64,000 nt of DNA, taken from contig CP136064.1 of assembly GCA_032622095.1 (NCBI GenBank), positions 125,847,605-125,911,604 of the forward strand. Direction: 5' to 3'. A program made the translations under genes and the position numbers. This stretch comes from Siphonodentalium dalli (Eukaryota; Mollusca; Scaphopoda; Gadilida; Siphonodentaliidae). This document shows positions 1 to 12,539 of this stretch, in pieces. The stretch's first letter is position 1. Each line of letters starts with the position of its first letter. Below the pieces are notes generated by a model. It made no database searches. It saw nothing but the letters and a program-made list of their open reading frames with translations, and was not told where the DNA came from.

Positions 1-1160
1 CGTTGATTCAACATTAAAATAACGTATATAAATTCAACGTTAGGTTTCCAACGTTATTTCAACGTAGATTTAACGTATAAAAATTCAGCATTAGGATTCC
101 AACATTAATTCAACGTAGATTCAACGTTAAAAGATAATGTTGCGAAATTCGAAATTAAACTGTTAGATTTCTAATGTTATTTCAAAGTTACCACAAAAGT
201 GAATGTTAGCTTTCAAACGTTATCCCAACGTTGATTCATCTTTAAAATAACGTCCAGAAATTCAACGTTAGGTTTCCAACGTAGATTCAACGTATCAAAA
301 TTCAGTGTTATGTTTCCAACATTAATTCAACGTAGATTCAACGTTAAGATAACGTCCCGAAATTCAATGTTAGGTTTCCAACGTTATTTCAATATTGATT
401 CAACGTTGAACGAACGTCCAAAAATTTAACTGTTATATTTCTAACGTTATCCCAACGTTGATTCAACGTTGATCGAACATTACAAAAGTGAACGTTAGGT
501 TTCCAACGTTATTTCAACGTAGATTCAACGTATCAAAATTCAGCGTTAGGTTTCCAACATTAATTCAACGTAGATTCAACGTTAAGATAACGTCCCGAAA
601 TTCAACGTTAGGTTTCCAACGTTATTTCAACATTGATTCAACCTTGAACGAACGTCCAAAAATTAAACCGTTAGATTTCTAACGTTGATTCAACGTTGAT
701 CGAATCAACGTTGATCGAACATCACAAAAGTAACGTTAGGTTATTCAACGTTAATTCAACGTTGATTCGTCCCAAAATTCAGCGTTAGGTTTCCAATATT
801 ATCCCAATTTCAATGTCAGCTTTCCAACGTTATCCCAACATCGATTCAACGTTGAGCGAACGTCCAAAAATTCAACGTTAGGTTTCCAACATTTTCCCAA
901 CGTCGATTCAACGTTGAGCGAACGTCCAAAAATTCAACGTTAGGTTTCCAATATTTTTCCAACGTTGATTCAACGTTGATATAACGTCCCGAAATTTAAC
1001 GTTAGTTTTCCAACGTTGATTCAACGTTGACTCAACCGCATATTCTACGTTCACGTCCAAGAGCAAACTGGACCAATCGCCAACGTTCTCTCAACGTTAT
1101 TTTAACGTTGAATCAACATTGAGCCAACCGTTGATTTTACGTTGGATCAACGTAGGGATG
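1..1160. repeat. AACGTT minisatellite with higher-order units
   Basis: Dense array of short units built on the palindromic core AACGTT, typically CAACGTTGATTCAACGTTGA alternating with TTCAACGTTAGGTTTCCAAC. Blocks containing ACAAAAGT recur near 192, 483 and 724, which suggests a degenerate higher-order period of roughly 240-290 bp. The array runs off the left edge of the window, so its true size is unknown. The short ORF readable at 488-682 is simply repeat translated. Confidence 0.9.
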
Positions 1161-2335
1161 CTATCTGGGAACTCGGTCACGCTTTTGGTGCGATTATAAC
1201 TTTTCAACCATGATCGCAATGTGGCCCAAATTTGTACCACGGCTATACATTGTGTCGTCAAAGATGACTCACCAAATTTTACGCCGATTGGTCGAAGTAA
1301 ACCTGAGATCTCACATGGTCCCCAAATGTAGTATTTGCACTCAAGTATACACTATTTATTATGACGTTTGTCGAAATGACGTCATGTGACGTCGCACGCA
1401 AACCCCTTTACTTTGTGTTGTAGACGAAACTTCCATGCTCTCTACCAAAGCGTTGTTGGAACTAGGCGCTAAATTAATTTGTCATTTCAGGTTGAGAGTG
1501 ACTACAAGTAGCGAATGTTGATTTTGTCGTGGAACTTGGAAGTGCATGTATAGTTGGGTGTAAGGTCGAGACTCAAACACTACTGCCGACGCTAATTAAT
1601 GCTCTTTTAATCTTTCAGTTGAGTGTAACTCTGATAAAAGAATGTTTAAAAGATTAAAATGTGCGCGAAGCGCGCGCTGTTCAAGATATTATATAATGTG
1701 CGGGAAGCGCACAATGGGGGTATGCCCCTCCGCCGCCAAATATATAGTATTTATATATAGTAATAAAGTAAAAAATATTGATTGTTGGTTGGGGAGAGGA
1801 GGGGGGGGGGGGGGGTTAGAAATACAGTTTTAAATTGGTCCGTTTCTGGCAGATTCCAAGTGTTCAAACAATTGAAAAACTATCAACGGTTATGATGTTG
1901 TTTTCGACATTGAAAAATACATTTTGAAATAAAAAGTGTTTTATTCTACAGTATGCACATATATTGTGAGGTAATATTTATAGTGCCAATAAGCCAACAT
2001 TGTGTTTAATTTTTACATAAATAGTCCAGTTACTAATTAATGACTTCTTCACTGTTGTTCCCAAAAAGGTGCCACCAACCATCATATCAGAACACCTTAT
2101 AGCCATACCTGCAATGACAGTTATATAGTATATAAGTATCACTCTTTGGAGCCAAATAAACAGGCTGGCATGTTTATTTTTTAATTTGAGGTATTTTGTT
2201 GGCCAGCACTCTGCAGCACTAGTATTATTTGGTCATTAGACATGCCAGAGTTAAAATGCCAGCACTATCAGGCACTATTCAATATTAATTTGAGGTGAAA
2301 TGCAAACCAGCACTCCTATTCAGTCATCACTTTTA
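1161..2335. other. No gene seen; hairpin and poly(G)
   Basis: Non-coding sequence. It includes a GC-rich inverted stretch around 1658-1735 (GCGCGAAGCGCGC and GTGCGGGAAGCGCAC) of a kind common in MITE ends, and a 15-nt poly(G) tract at 1801-1815. No open frame looks protein-like. Confidence 0.5.
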
Positions 2336-2356
2336 TTTGGCACCAGAGAGTGCTTT

Positions 2357-2707
2357 ATCTTATACCTACATATGTTCTTAAGTGTTGGTTAAGGTCATAA
2401 TCTATGTTAGAACACATTTATTAGTGAAAACAACTTAAAACAATGTCCATAATGTGGGTTGAAAAAAATTTGCACAAACAATTTTCTTCAGGCCTCTGAG
2501 ATTCACCCACCCCGCCCGGTATAGGTATGTTTTTGGAAGATCTCCCCTGTATTACTTATATCTTATACCTACCCTGTTCCTAAGTGTATGTAAAGGCCAT
2601 AACCTGCCTTAGAACACAATTATTAATGAATATATTTGAAAACAAAAAATTTGCACAAACTCATTTTTTCGGGCCTCTTCGGACCCACCCACCCCGGCCC
2701 TGTATGA
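2357..2707 (+). repeat. Diverged two-copy tandem duplication
   Basis: Two related segments of about 150-170 bp lie at roughly 2357-2525 and 2557-2707. Both run from a TATCTTATACCTAC start through AAGGYCATAA, TTAGAACACA, a TTTGCACAAAC block and GGCCTCT to ACCCACCCCG. They are clearly homologous but carry many differences. A C11 tract follows at 2731-2741. Confidence 0.6.
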
Positions 2708-2756
2708 TAAAACTTTTGTGCGACCCCCACCCCCCCCCCCCGCAATGCGCTGGAAA

Positions 2757-4072
2757 TATTTATTCAAAATAATGATCTCGTGGTGAATGCAAGCAAATCA
2801 AAATGTATAATTTTCAGATCGAAGAAAACGTAACGGGAGCCAAATTTCAATATCAATGGACAAACGCTTGAATTAGTTTCAGAGTAACCCTATCTCGGAA
2901 AAAAATTCACATCAACCGGTAGAATGACAAAGTCACAAGAGCACACAAGTGGAAAAGCTACGAAAGCAATGTTCTTTTTAACGCAGTCTATTCCTTCTAA
3001 GATGCTACTTTCGATTCCAACTAAATGCAAATTATTCGATAAATTGATTAAACCGATAATGATATACGGGTGTGAGATATGGGCAAGAGAAATAAAAATG
3101 CTTCATTATGACACATTACTATGCGAGCACGTTCACCTGAGGTTTTGCAAAACGATATTAGGGGTTAATCAAAAGGCCACGAATCATGCCGTTCGCGCAG
3201 AATTGGGACGATTCCCGGTAATACATGACGCGATTATACAACAATTCAGGTATATGAAAAAAGTTTCTAATTCCCCAGCTGGGTCTTTGATACATGATGC
3301 ATACGTCGAATCACTTGAAAATGCGTCGATGTCATTATGCAATGACTTATATGGTAAATATGGTGTTGATATTTCAAATCGTAGGACACTTCAAGAAATT
3401 CAAGAAAAGGAGCTTGTGAGAAAATTGAAAACGGAACATTCAAAACGATTTTACAACATAAACTCTTCCGAAAATAAACCGACCGCTGGTAATAAGACAA
3501 GAACGTACAGGTTGTTTAAAACAATGTACGAAATGGAGCCATACATCTGCGATATGCGTTATAATAAAGCGAGAATTCTATTTAAGAGATTGCGAATCAG
3601 CTATCATAGATTGGAAATTGAAAAGGGGAGACACAAACAGCTACCCGTTAAACAAAGATTATGTACTTTTTGTAAATGTAAACAAATTGAAACAGAATAC
3701 CATTTTATATTAGAATGTTGAGCCTACAAAAGTATGCGCGATACATATTTTAGGGACATAATCACAGAGTTCCCACATTTTTCAGATATGACGAATTATG
3801 AGAAATTTAGATTTATTATGAAGAAATGAACACAAACCAACCAGTAATGTTATATGTGACATGATCCGGTCTTTCTTCGCCGCTCGGGATTCCAATAAAA
3901 GCTAATCAATTGATAATTTATAACTGATGAAAAGAGAAAAAAGAAATTCGTTAGGAAACTATATTGTACGTGTATATGTGCTTATATGTTACTCATCAAT
4001 TATATATAGTTACTTTTTGTCAAACTATATGTATTTTGCATTAAAATCTTATCTTATCTTATCTTAACAAAA
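2757..4072 (+). mobile_element. 5'-truncated LINE, ORF2 C-terminus
   Basis: Remnant of an APE-type non-LTR retrotransposon. Reading starts inside the reverse transcriptase (NDLVVNASKSKCIIF, about 2757-2830). After frame breaks it continues in a 265-codon frame at 2924-3721 with the post-RT signature IMIYGCEIWARE and a C-terminal zinc-knuckle-like cluster CTFCKCKQ...H...C near 3660-3719. The frame ends in a stop inside the final Cys/His block, and the coding similarity continues beyond it to about 3830. The 3' end is a short (ATCTT)n tail at about 4045-4066, as expected of a LINE 3' terminus. The catalytic RT core and endonuclease are missing, so the copy is dead. Family assignment beyond LINE was not attempted. 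Confidence 0.85.
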
Positions 4073-4391
4073 CTTCCGTCGGAATTCACCCCTCAAGACA
4101 GCATGGCCTTTCAGTTATCTTACGTCTATTATTTCGCGCTCCGCGTGTATAATGTTTTGCTGTTTCTTGGTAGACAGTCAGCGTCGCATCAGAACTATAA
4201 GGTCGTAACTCACATATTCAACTTTTCGAGAAAATGAAGGTTGAAGTTTTACAATATTTCTCATAATGTTGACAAAGCATGACGTATTGTTGTATTTACC
4301 CAAATGGAAACTGGCATTAGCTGTCCATTGAACCACATATTTTTTTCTGTTTACTCCCTCGTTACAAACATAACCGCGTGAAAGCAACTAA

Positions 4392-5790
4392 GCCTATGTA
4401 TGGATTACTCTCTAAGGTCCGAACACTGTCCCTATCAACCGACCTGGCATTGCAACTTTTTAACTGGCTTATTAAGCCAATCCTTCTTTATGGGTGCGAA
4501 GTTTGGGGGTCCGAAAATCTAAGGGACATAGAATCCGTACATATATATTTTTTATAAGTCATTAACGTATATGAAGATTAGTACTCCAAATTACATGGTG
4601 TATGGTGAGCTCGGTCGTTGACCTCTTTGCGTTGAAATAAAAAAGAGAATGATATCATATTGGTCCAAACTGATAACCCAAACTGACCATAGATTAATAT
4701 ACAAACTGTACAGATTGTTGATTTCCATTGAAATGGGTGGGGAAAAGGTTCGATTGATATATTGCTATAGGACAACCCTCCAGTCTAATGGGTTCGATGA
4801 CATTTGACAACGCCAAATGACCATGACACCTTCAATGATAGGCAGTATGCACTCATCTTTGATTAATGCTTTTAAATCATATTGGGATAGGGATATATCT
4901 GCCTCTTCTTCTCGTGGCGAATTATACAGACATCTTAAAACAAAGCCCACTCTCAGTGTTTGTATTATGAACTGCCATTTAATGACAGAGTAAGCATTTA
5001 AAAAATCAGTACAGCGAATCATAGATTGGGGGTAGAGGTGGCTAGATGGGGCAAATATAAAAAGGGGAATAAAAAGATTTTATGCTCTCTTTGTAAGGTC
5101 TCTTTTTCAGACGAATACCATGTTATACTAGTTTGTCAGAAGTTAGCCGACATAAGAGAAAAGCTTATCCCAAATTAGTATTGGGAAAATGGATCCATTG
5201 ATTATCTCCATAAACTTTTGAACTCTACTGATCTCATTCACCTGACAAATCTCGCAAAATGTATACGCATAGGCATGAAGCGATATGAAGGCAACTGAGG
5301 CAGATGGCATAGTATATTTAAGGATCACAACAGACAATTTTCATGTTAATCAGGTGCATATTGTATTATGCCTATTCGATATTTGATTACTTAATTACCT
5401 CTTATACGTGAGTATGCTCTATTTATATAAAACGCAACGCTAACGATGATATGCCCCAGCATTTCGCATGCTTAAAATTATGTAATAGCCCCCTGTTTCT
5501 CTACCCATGATATATTGTCGAGCACCATAATCAAAACAAAGTCACTCGAGCATTCGCAGTTAGACGGTGAACTCATTTTACTTTTACAGGGTATATATTG
5601 ATTCTTTATATTTTGGGGTATGGTTATATAAGCAATTATCGATGGTAATCGAAACTGTATTCATTTAAAATGTTCGCGGGTGGATACTTGTATATATGTG
5701 TACATATGTTCTACAACAAGCATGTCACTATATGTTATTTTCCTTGTACCATGTAAAAATGGCTGGAATAAACAATCAATCTAATAATAT
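4392..5790 (+). mobile_element. Degraded LINE 3' fragment
   Basis: Several frames read in sequence resemble the C-terminal part of a LINE ORF2: IKPILLYGCEVWGSENL (about 4465-4530), NYMVYGELGR (about 4590-4618), a zinc-knuckle-like CSLCKVSFSDEYHVILVC near 5085-5136, and trailing LTNLAKCIRIGMKRYEGN. Stops and frameshifts are frequent. A non-coding 3' segment ends near AATAAACAATC at about 5768-5780. It is related to the preceding element in domain order but is not a close copy. The minus-strand ORFs here are shadows. Confidence 0.75.
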
Positions 5791-5843
5791 GTGGCCCAGA
5801 AATACATGGTCAACCGGAGGGTCTCGGACAAAATTGCGGATGA

Positions 5844-6051
5844 AGATGGATAACTCTAAAATCAAGTGGTAATACGGTCAAATTTCGTGATACTTTAGTC
5901 ATACGGCCATATTTTGTTGAACAAAATGTTGATAAATAACACGTTTTGGGAAATGTGATACCATAGTTGACAGTGGTTAGCATTATTTTGTTACAATAAA
6001 TCGATTCTGATAACTAAAGCGTATTTTGAAGATTGGATTGAGTACCTTTAA
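5844..6051 (+). mobile_element. Right half of a TTAA-type MITE
   Basis: GATGGATAACTCTAAAATCA followed about 200 bp later by the terminal GGATTGAGTACCTTTAA matches the right half of the complete element at 32187-32661. Spacing from internal motif to end is about 200 bp here and about 213 bp there. The left half is absent, so this is a truncated copy. Confidence 0.65.
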
Positions 6052-6059
6052 TATACTGG

Positions 6060-6795
6060 CATATTTAGGATCACTTCTAGATGGGGGCAATCGAATTTGA
6101 ACTATATGCTCAATCAAAAACGTGACGAACGCCAGCCATCTTAGATTTTACACGTTAGACAAGACCTACAGCGTACATATTTAATCCGATTGATCCCCAA
6201 CGTCGTATGGTTCTCTGGGTTGACCTCTAATATTGCATAAACATATAAACATTCATTTTCGCTCCATTGACTGTAATGTATGACATTAAATCCCCTCTCC
6301 AAGTTGAGCTACAGTGGCATTGACACTCTCATCTGATCATGTAAATCACGGCCTCGTAAAAAGCTACCAGTATATCTTGTGTGTGCCTGATCAGATTGGT
6401 TTATATGGACATGGCTAGTTTGAACTTCCCACGTATTGTACACTTTACTTGCAAGGAGGACCGATGTATAGCTCGAAAAACTCAACACGAAATACCAAGC
6501 TGAGTATTATGCACTCTGAAAATAACTGCCGAAGCCATTGCAATGTCCTTGCTGTTTTCATTTTTTTTCGCAGAGAAATGGAGAAAACGCGCTTTATTAT
6601 TACCATATTAACAATAGTTTTTAAATGAATGATATTCCTCGCCGAAGCAAAGTCGGTGACACTTTTGCTAAACTTGTGGCTTGGATAGGTATTTCGTAAA
6701 AACAGTTAACGTGAACGTATTGTACTATTGATAGACCAATTTTGATCAGGGAACCTGACCGGGATGTACCAAAGTTACTATCAGTTCAGGCTTCA
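6060..6795. other. No feature recognised
   Basis: AT-rich non-coding sequence with no open frame, repeat or inverted structure that I can support. Confidence 0.4.
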
Positions 6796-8355
6796 GGGTG
6801 ATGTGACATCAGTTATTCCATATTGGACATTCTTAAAAACATTATGGTCCGATTTTCACGGAATAAACGGCATTGTTGGGTGGCGGTTGTCGAATAATTA
6901 AGATTCCACCAAAAATATTTACCACCAAACCCACTGGGATTTCATACCCTACGACCCAAACTGGCAAAATAATAAGCCCATCATCGCATGTCTGGTCTGA
7001 TCTTCACTGAATAAACTCCACTGTAGGGTGGCCGTTGACTCCACCCAAAAAAATGTACAACCCAAACCACAATCAAAGTCTGCCCGTATGTAAACCATGC
7101 AGTGGGAATATTGGTAGATCAATATGCTGTTTACGTGCTATACCGCCTCCCATGGCTCTTATGGCGGGGTTTACGCCCATACCATGCAGTCCTGGTGGCG
7201 GTATTTGTTGTCTGTTTTACTCAATTTTACCCATCAAATCAATACGTGCTGCCATACATATCAGAAATAATGATATTATGGTCATAATGATGTATAATAA
7301 TCTAACTTCCATGATAAATTACGCATACAATATTCAGGTTTATAGGACCAACATCGATTTGTTTACGTTTAACGGAAAGCCGAAGTGTTCCAAAGTAAAT
7401 CGGCATAGTTCGGAGTTTGTATTGGCCTAGAAAAATTTCGGCTCGGTGACAGAAAATAAGACGCCGGCGCCCATGTTTAATCGAATGCTGGTTATGATTA
7501 TACTGTAGTAAACTGTCAGAATATTGTGAATTTCGGAAATTGATTTACGATTATAGCTTTATTATTTACTTTATTTATTTATTTACTTATTTAATTATTG
7601 GCAACCCTACATGTATAAAAAACGATATTACTATTATATACGATGGAAAACTCTTCGTCATGCGCGTGAGAATATTTTCACCGGAAACTGCCGATGTCAC
7701 TTCGTGAGGTCAATTGCATGAGTTCGCATACTTTTAAAAATATGTAAACAATGCGTCTTGTTTTCACATTAAATTACAACACTTTCAATTCACAAGTGCT
7801 GTGTTATTCAGCACAAGTCGATGTTTTCTACGGAATAAACCTGTTTATTATCATAATTGTGATATTCGATTACATTTATTGGTGGTTTTATGTGAGCTGG
7901 TCACTAAGATGTAAATACCGTCAAAAGATCCATATGGATGCGGTCTCGGACGTAAACCAGCATCTCGCTCTACCAATATCCTAGCTGGATTACGTACGAT
8001 TTTCACGGAATTTTGGGTCGTATATTATGCCACAATGCGATTTCGGGCATGTTGCCATTTTGTATCGTAGGGTATATGGAAACCCATTGGTTGGATTCTT
8101 AAATACTGTCAACTAGCGACAACCCTACAATTGCGTTTATTCAGTGAAAATCGGCCAGGAATGCGTTGGTTGGGTGGTAAATGTTTTTGTTTAATTATTC
8201 GTCATCGGCCATTTGCCATTTTGGTTCGTATCAGATGAAAACTCAGTGGGTTAGTGGGTCACCCTACAATGCCGTTTTTGCCGTGAAAATCGGTCCATAT
8301 TTAATTTTTCGAATTTCAAATAAGGAATAAGTAACCGATGTCACGTCACCATGGC
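6794..8355. mobile_element. Foldback DNA element with compound arms
   Basis: The left end CAGGGTGATGTGACATCAG (about 6794) and the right end, complement CATGGTGACGTGACATCGG (about 8355), form terminal inverted repeats that extend inward for about 250 bp. The arms carry GATTTTCACGGAATAAACGG and its complement, plus GGGTGG and CCCACTGG..CATACCCTACG blocks. The left arm contains two diverged subrepeats (about 6838-6975 and 6998-7100). GCTT abuts both ends, a possible 4-bp target duplication, but the boundary is ambiguous by a few bases. No transposase was recognised inside, so it is non-autonomous. The superfamily is not determined. Confidence 0.65.
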
Positions 8356-8365
8356 TTCAGACCGC

Positions 8366-9955
8366 CAAGCAGCTACAAAACCAAAAAGGTCAAGCAGAAC
8401 GGAGCTATATACTATGCATGCATTTTATTCATGTATCACACCATGTTATGTGGGCATTGGAGACGAAACCTGTACATATAGTGTTAGGGTGCGCTTATAT
8501 ACTGGCAAGTTTGCACGGTATTGTTTTGGTGACATTTCCTCATATGGTGCCAAAATATGAACACCAACATGCATATAAAATGCATATATAGCAAATTACC
8601 TAACGAGATGAGAAGGAAAATGTCTTTAGTTTTAAGTGTAACGGTGGTATAATGACACTGGGCCTTCGAAACATCAACATTGGTTGGATTCTCGCAAGAT
8701 CAATTTTTAAGGCATGCTATGCTTACATGCAAATGGCTGTATACCATCGCTGTTGGTGGAACTACAACGCTGTTACTTCTTTCATAGTCAGATGTGGTAC
8801 AGGCAAGATGACGAGTGCGTGAAAGCACCAAGCTTATTTCATAGAGGACTGCAAATCCTCCATCACTTGACGCGATAAAGTTGTATCGCCACTGCGGTGC
8901 TGTAACTGGAGTGTACCTCTTATTCCCGTTCCTTATTTGTGCACTGAGGGGTAGGCCCATGGGGTGGTCGCGACACAGTGGAACACATTATTCGTCAGTT
9001 GGGAATTTTTGCTTGAGAAAAATACCTTTGGAATGTTTCAGAATTCAAAACACCCAATCGATATACCGGTACATGTACATGGTGTACGCTTTAATAGCAA
9101 CCACCAAGGGTGCTTATACCTAAGGCATGTGAATGACGTCATATAATTGTTTTCTATATCCATCAGTGTTTTTTCAAGATCGCGGGTATAGATTTTGGAG
9201 AAATTGTCACGTGACTTCCGGTTAGCAACCGTGTGGAGATTGCAAACAACGCGGAATTGGAAATGAAGCATCGCGATTAAAATGAAAGTAACTACTTCAC
9301 AACTTACGAAGAATTCACAAGTGATTATAGTCTATTTATTTCATTTAGACCAATTTCGTTTGTCAGCTTAATGAAAACGAAAAATTAAGAAGTCATGACG
9401 ATAATCCAGACAAGATTTTACAATCCACGACACGTCTTGTCAATTTGGCATGTCGTCTCCGTCGTGACCACTGCATGGTGTTACATAAATTATTCTTAGC
9501 GTTATGTCGCCGAAAAAAGGCAAATTTGAGGCACATCACGTGTGGTTGCTCCACTACGTGTCACGTACGATTCATATTATTTAATAAAAATGTGGCCCGT
9601 ATACATCGTGATAATCATAGGAATGATATATTAGTTGTTTATCCGATGAAAAATGGGAGCAAACTCTTGACAACTGTGAGTAGACAACAACTTTGATACT
9701 AGTGAAAACATTCCAACCAGATGAACGGATGATGGATATATATGAACATGGGTATTTATTCACAATTTCTTTGACCTAAACAACTAAAACATTCGATGAG
9801 AAAAGAATGGACATCACCGATCAATCAGCTAATAATTGTTAGTTTCACGAATAATAGCCAGGTTCAGCCACACGTACGAGTAACTTATAATGTGCGTTTC
9901 AATCGCCACCGAAAGTAACACAAATTACACAATTCATGTGACCACCTCGCTTAGA
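8366..9955. other. No confirmed gene
   Basis: No feature is certain. Minus-strand frames at 8960-8700 and 9673-9581 look somewhat protein-like and are discussed among the rejected candidates, because the splice and phase evidence is weak. Confidence 0.3.
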
Positions 9956-9960
9956 CCATA

Positions 9961-10174
9961 CAGTAATGTCCTAAATAATTGACACTTTAACCACAGCAGA
10001 ATTATGGGTAACTTTTCAGGTTTTAGTCGGAAATATGGGTTGTTGCCATTCATCGAAAAACTCTCACTGAGAGCTTTCCGACGAATGGCAACAATCCATA
10101 TTTCCTATACTAAATCCTGAAAATTACCCATAATTCTGTTGTGGTTAAGGAGTCGATTATTTATGGAATTACTG
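9961..10174. mobile_element. Palindromic MITE, TA target site
   Basis: A 214-bp nearly complete palindrome flanked by TA on both sides. The ends are CAGTAATGTCCTAAATAATT and, at the right, the complement CAGTAATTCCATAAATAATC. The arms share TTAACCACAGCAGAATTATG, TTTTCAGG and TGTTGCCATTC. The TA duplication and CAGT ends fit a Tc1/mariner-type MITE. A second, shorter member lies at 12347-12481. Confidence 0.85.
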
Positions 10175-10179
10175 TATAT

Positions 10180-11925
10180 ATACGGTCACACCGTTTAGAA
10201 GTTTTTGTCCAACGTGTACGAAACTTGTAGCAAAGTAGAATAACCCAATGTTATGATGCCAACGCTGCGCAGGCGGCAGGAGAATTGGGTCTTGTTTTGA
10301 TTGATTCCAATAACCGTATCGGTTATCGCATTGTGGCTGCTAGTTCATTCCACCGACTGTTTTTCACACGTCTTGCTGACGTTGGTCGATACCTATAAAC
10401 GTGTAGGTTTATGACTGTTCCCGCCTTGTGCATCTCTATAGTAATACCATATATAGTAACACACGTTATACGTACATCTGGTTGAACCTGGGACTATCCG
10501 TTACCGTGACACAATTTTCTCCCTCTATTAATTCATGTACATTATTCGTCCGGAATTCAAAGGCTGAATATGTCTGGGAAACAGTTCGACTCGATTAATC
10601 TCTGGAAGCACAGGTACATGCAGTGTACTCTTTTGATATGCATTGTTAGCACTGTCATGTAGACGACACTTCCCGTGCATGCACATGGTCCATGTCATAA
10701 CTATATTCTTTACTCGGGCACACTATTGTGGGTGGTATGCAGCACCATACTGTGGTTGAATCATCGGTTGTGGTTGGCTCATAATGACTCCACTGGTCGC
10801 TTGCCGTTTGCCTGAGGAAAGGATTGAATAAGATTACATTGTAATTACTGCATTTTGTTTACAGATACGTGGCGACAGGGAACGAGTGTATTTCACCCCA
10901 ACTTTGGTCAAACTGTTTAACAGCTCGAAATACCATGCACAGCAGTTGCAATATTCCGATTTATCCGAATAAAATAGGTTAAAATTGTTTTTGATAATTT
11001 GATTTCCCAACCAGTATTTATCGTCAAAGTTGCTCTTTTTCAAAAACAAAACTAAAATATTGTACAGTTTTCGGTCATACATTTCATTTGGATCACCACA
11101 GCCATGAACTGGAAAGTTTCTAACCACAGGGCAGATTTCAACAACAGTTAAAAAGCGTCAGGTTCTAATTGAAGAATTCTAATCTAAGGGATGCAAATGT
11201 ATTTTCGCGGACTTGGGAATTTTGCTCTGGTCCATAGGGGATGTAGTTGGAAACCATCAGATATAGACACACGCAACGGATATCATATAGCCATGTCCCG
11301 GCTCGTTTGGATCTTCTTCTAATATATTTGTAAATTAGATGCGATTTGGTAGAGAGAATATCGAAACATACGCTCGTATATATGGTCAGCAACGAGACGG
11401 GGTGGCGCACACACAACGCTATGTCATCAATATGGCGTCGTATCTGCTATTCAACTCGAAATATCGAATTTATGCACCTTTATTCGATTTAAAAATATCA
11501 TAGAAAACAGTTTATCTTGCAAATATATATAGCTGTATCTCGATACCAAAGTTGCATGGCGACTTCATATTATTAAAATCTACTCATTAAACAAATGCGG
11601 AATATTCCATAAACCAAAATATATTGATATTTCAAATGGATTTTCTCAAAATTTGTCTGGAGTTTCTTTTTGAAGTTTTGTACAAGAGGAGACTTAATAG
11701 TTCTTGATTCAATAAATGTCATAATTATTTTCATTTAGAAAGACAACGAACGATCTATCAGTTTCTATATTTGAGACTTTTCGCGTCATGCATTGTAAGA
11801 AATTATTAATTGATTTAGCAGTTCTTTGTATCTAAAAGGACACAAAAGAAATTTAATATCTTCAACCTCTCAAATGTATTAAAATCCATTCTTTTTGTCT
11901 TCTGATAATAACTATTCAGATTATA
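10180..11925. other. No gene seen
   Basis: Mostly featureless. A minus-strand frame open from about 11160 to 10834 (97 codons from its ATG at 11127) was examined and not accepted as a gene. Confidence 0.35.
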
Positions 11926-11928
11926 CAT

Positions 11929-12275
11929 ACAACTAGCAGGGTGACCCGACTTCGTCCGGGATGTTTCACCTCTGCTTTAACCATTTTGAAGGTCAAGGTC
12001 AGGTCGGAGTCACTATTTGACCCGTCCAAAACACTCCCCGGACAAAAGTATCCCTAGGTATAAAATTTCGTCGATATCCGTCGAAAGGCGCGATTTGACA
12101 TTGAATTAACCATTTTGAAGGTCATTGCAGGTCGGGGTCACGATTTGACCCATCCAAAACACTCCCCGGACAAAAGTATCCCTAGGTATCAAATTTCGTC
12201 GAAATCCGTCCGGCAGTTTTCCTGGCCATTGCTAACAAACAAACAGACAGACAGAAGTCCCCAAATATATAGTAG
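11929..12275 (+). repeat. GACTTCGTCC interspersed repeat, two internal units
   Basis: Begins CTAGCAGGGTGACCCGACTT with a short hairpin CCCGACTTCGTCCGGG. It then holds two tandem units of about 129 bp (TTAACCATTTTGAAGGTCA at 11977 and 12106), each ending CCCTAGGTAT..AATTTCGTCG, and finishes in CAAACAAACAGACAGACAG. The same family recurs at 51366-51800 with three internal units. This is an interspersed, probably transposable, repeat of unknown class. Confidence 0.75.
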
Positions 12276-12346
12276 ATTAAGATGATGACGAGTGAAATTC
12301 AAGATATTTCGCCGGATAAATCCAGAGAAATTCTTATTTGGAAATA

Positions 12347-12481
12347 CAGTAATGCCCTAATTAATCGACTCTCGGTGAGAGCTTTCCGATGAATGGCAAC
12401 AAGCCATATTTACGACTAAATCCTGAAAAGTTACCCATAATTCTGCTGTGGTTAGGGGGTCGATTAATTAGGGCATTACTG
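12347..12481. mobile_element. Internally deleted MITE, TA target site
   Basis: A 135-bp member of the family at 9961-10174. It is flanked by TA and keeps both termini (CAGTAATGCCCTAATTAATC and its complement), but lacks most of one arm: the left end is followed directly by the central CTCGGTGAGAGCTTTCCGA loop. Ends and loop are intact while the left arm is gone, which is consistent with an arm deletion. Confidence 0.85.
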
Positions 12482-12539
12482 TATCTTGCAATATTTGACT
12501 GGATCTATGCAAATCGCGCGTTTGGTCCTTAACATCACA

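Noticed and set aside
488-682. 64-codon ORF
   Set aside because: Translation of the AACGTT minisatellite.
7751-7984. ORF with a hydrophobic stretch and basic tail
   Set aside because: Lies inside the foldback element at 6794-8355 with no family resemblance; hydrophobic runs are common in AT-rich translation.
8700-8960. Minus-strand frame with WRYNFIASSDGGFAVLYEI, possible exon
   Set aside because: Looks protein-like and one AG site has the phase needed after exon 3, but the acceptor lacks a pyrimidine tract and the content does not resemble a PPxY cytoplasmic tail.
9581-9673. Minus-strand Tyr-rich possible terminal exon (YHSYDYHDVYGPHFY then stop) after CTACTCACAG
   Set aside because: Its phase-0 start fits only if exon 3 uses the alternative GTAAGA donor at 13839. 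No independent support, and it is 4 kb away.
10834-11127. 97-codon minus-strand ORF with several Cys
   Set aside because: No recognisable domain and no convincing splice or promoter context. Length is within what chance allows in AT-rich sequence.
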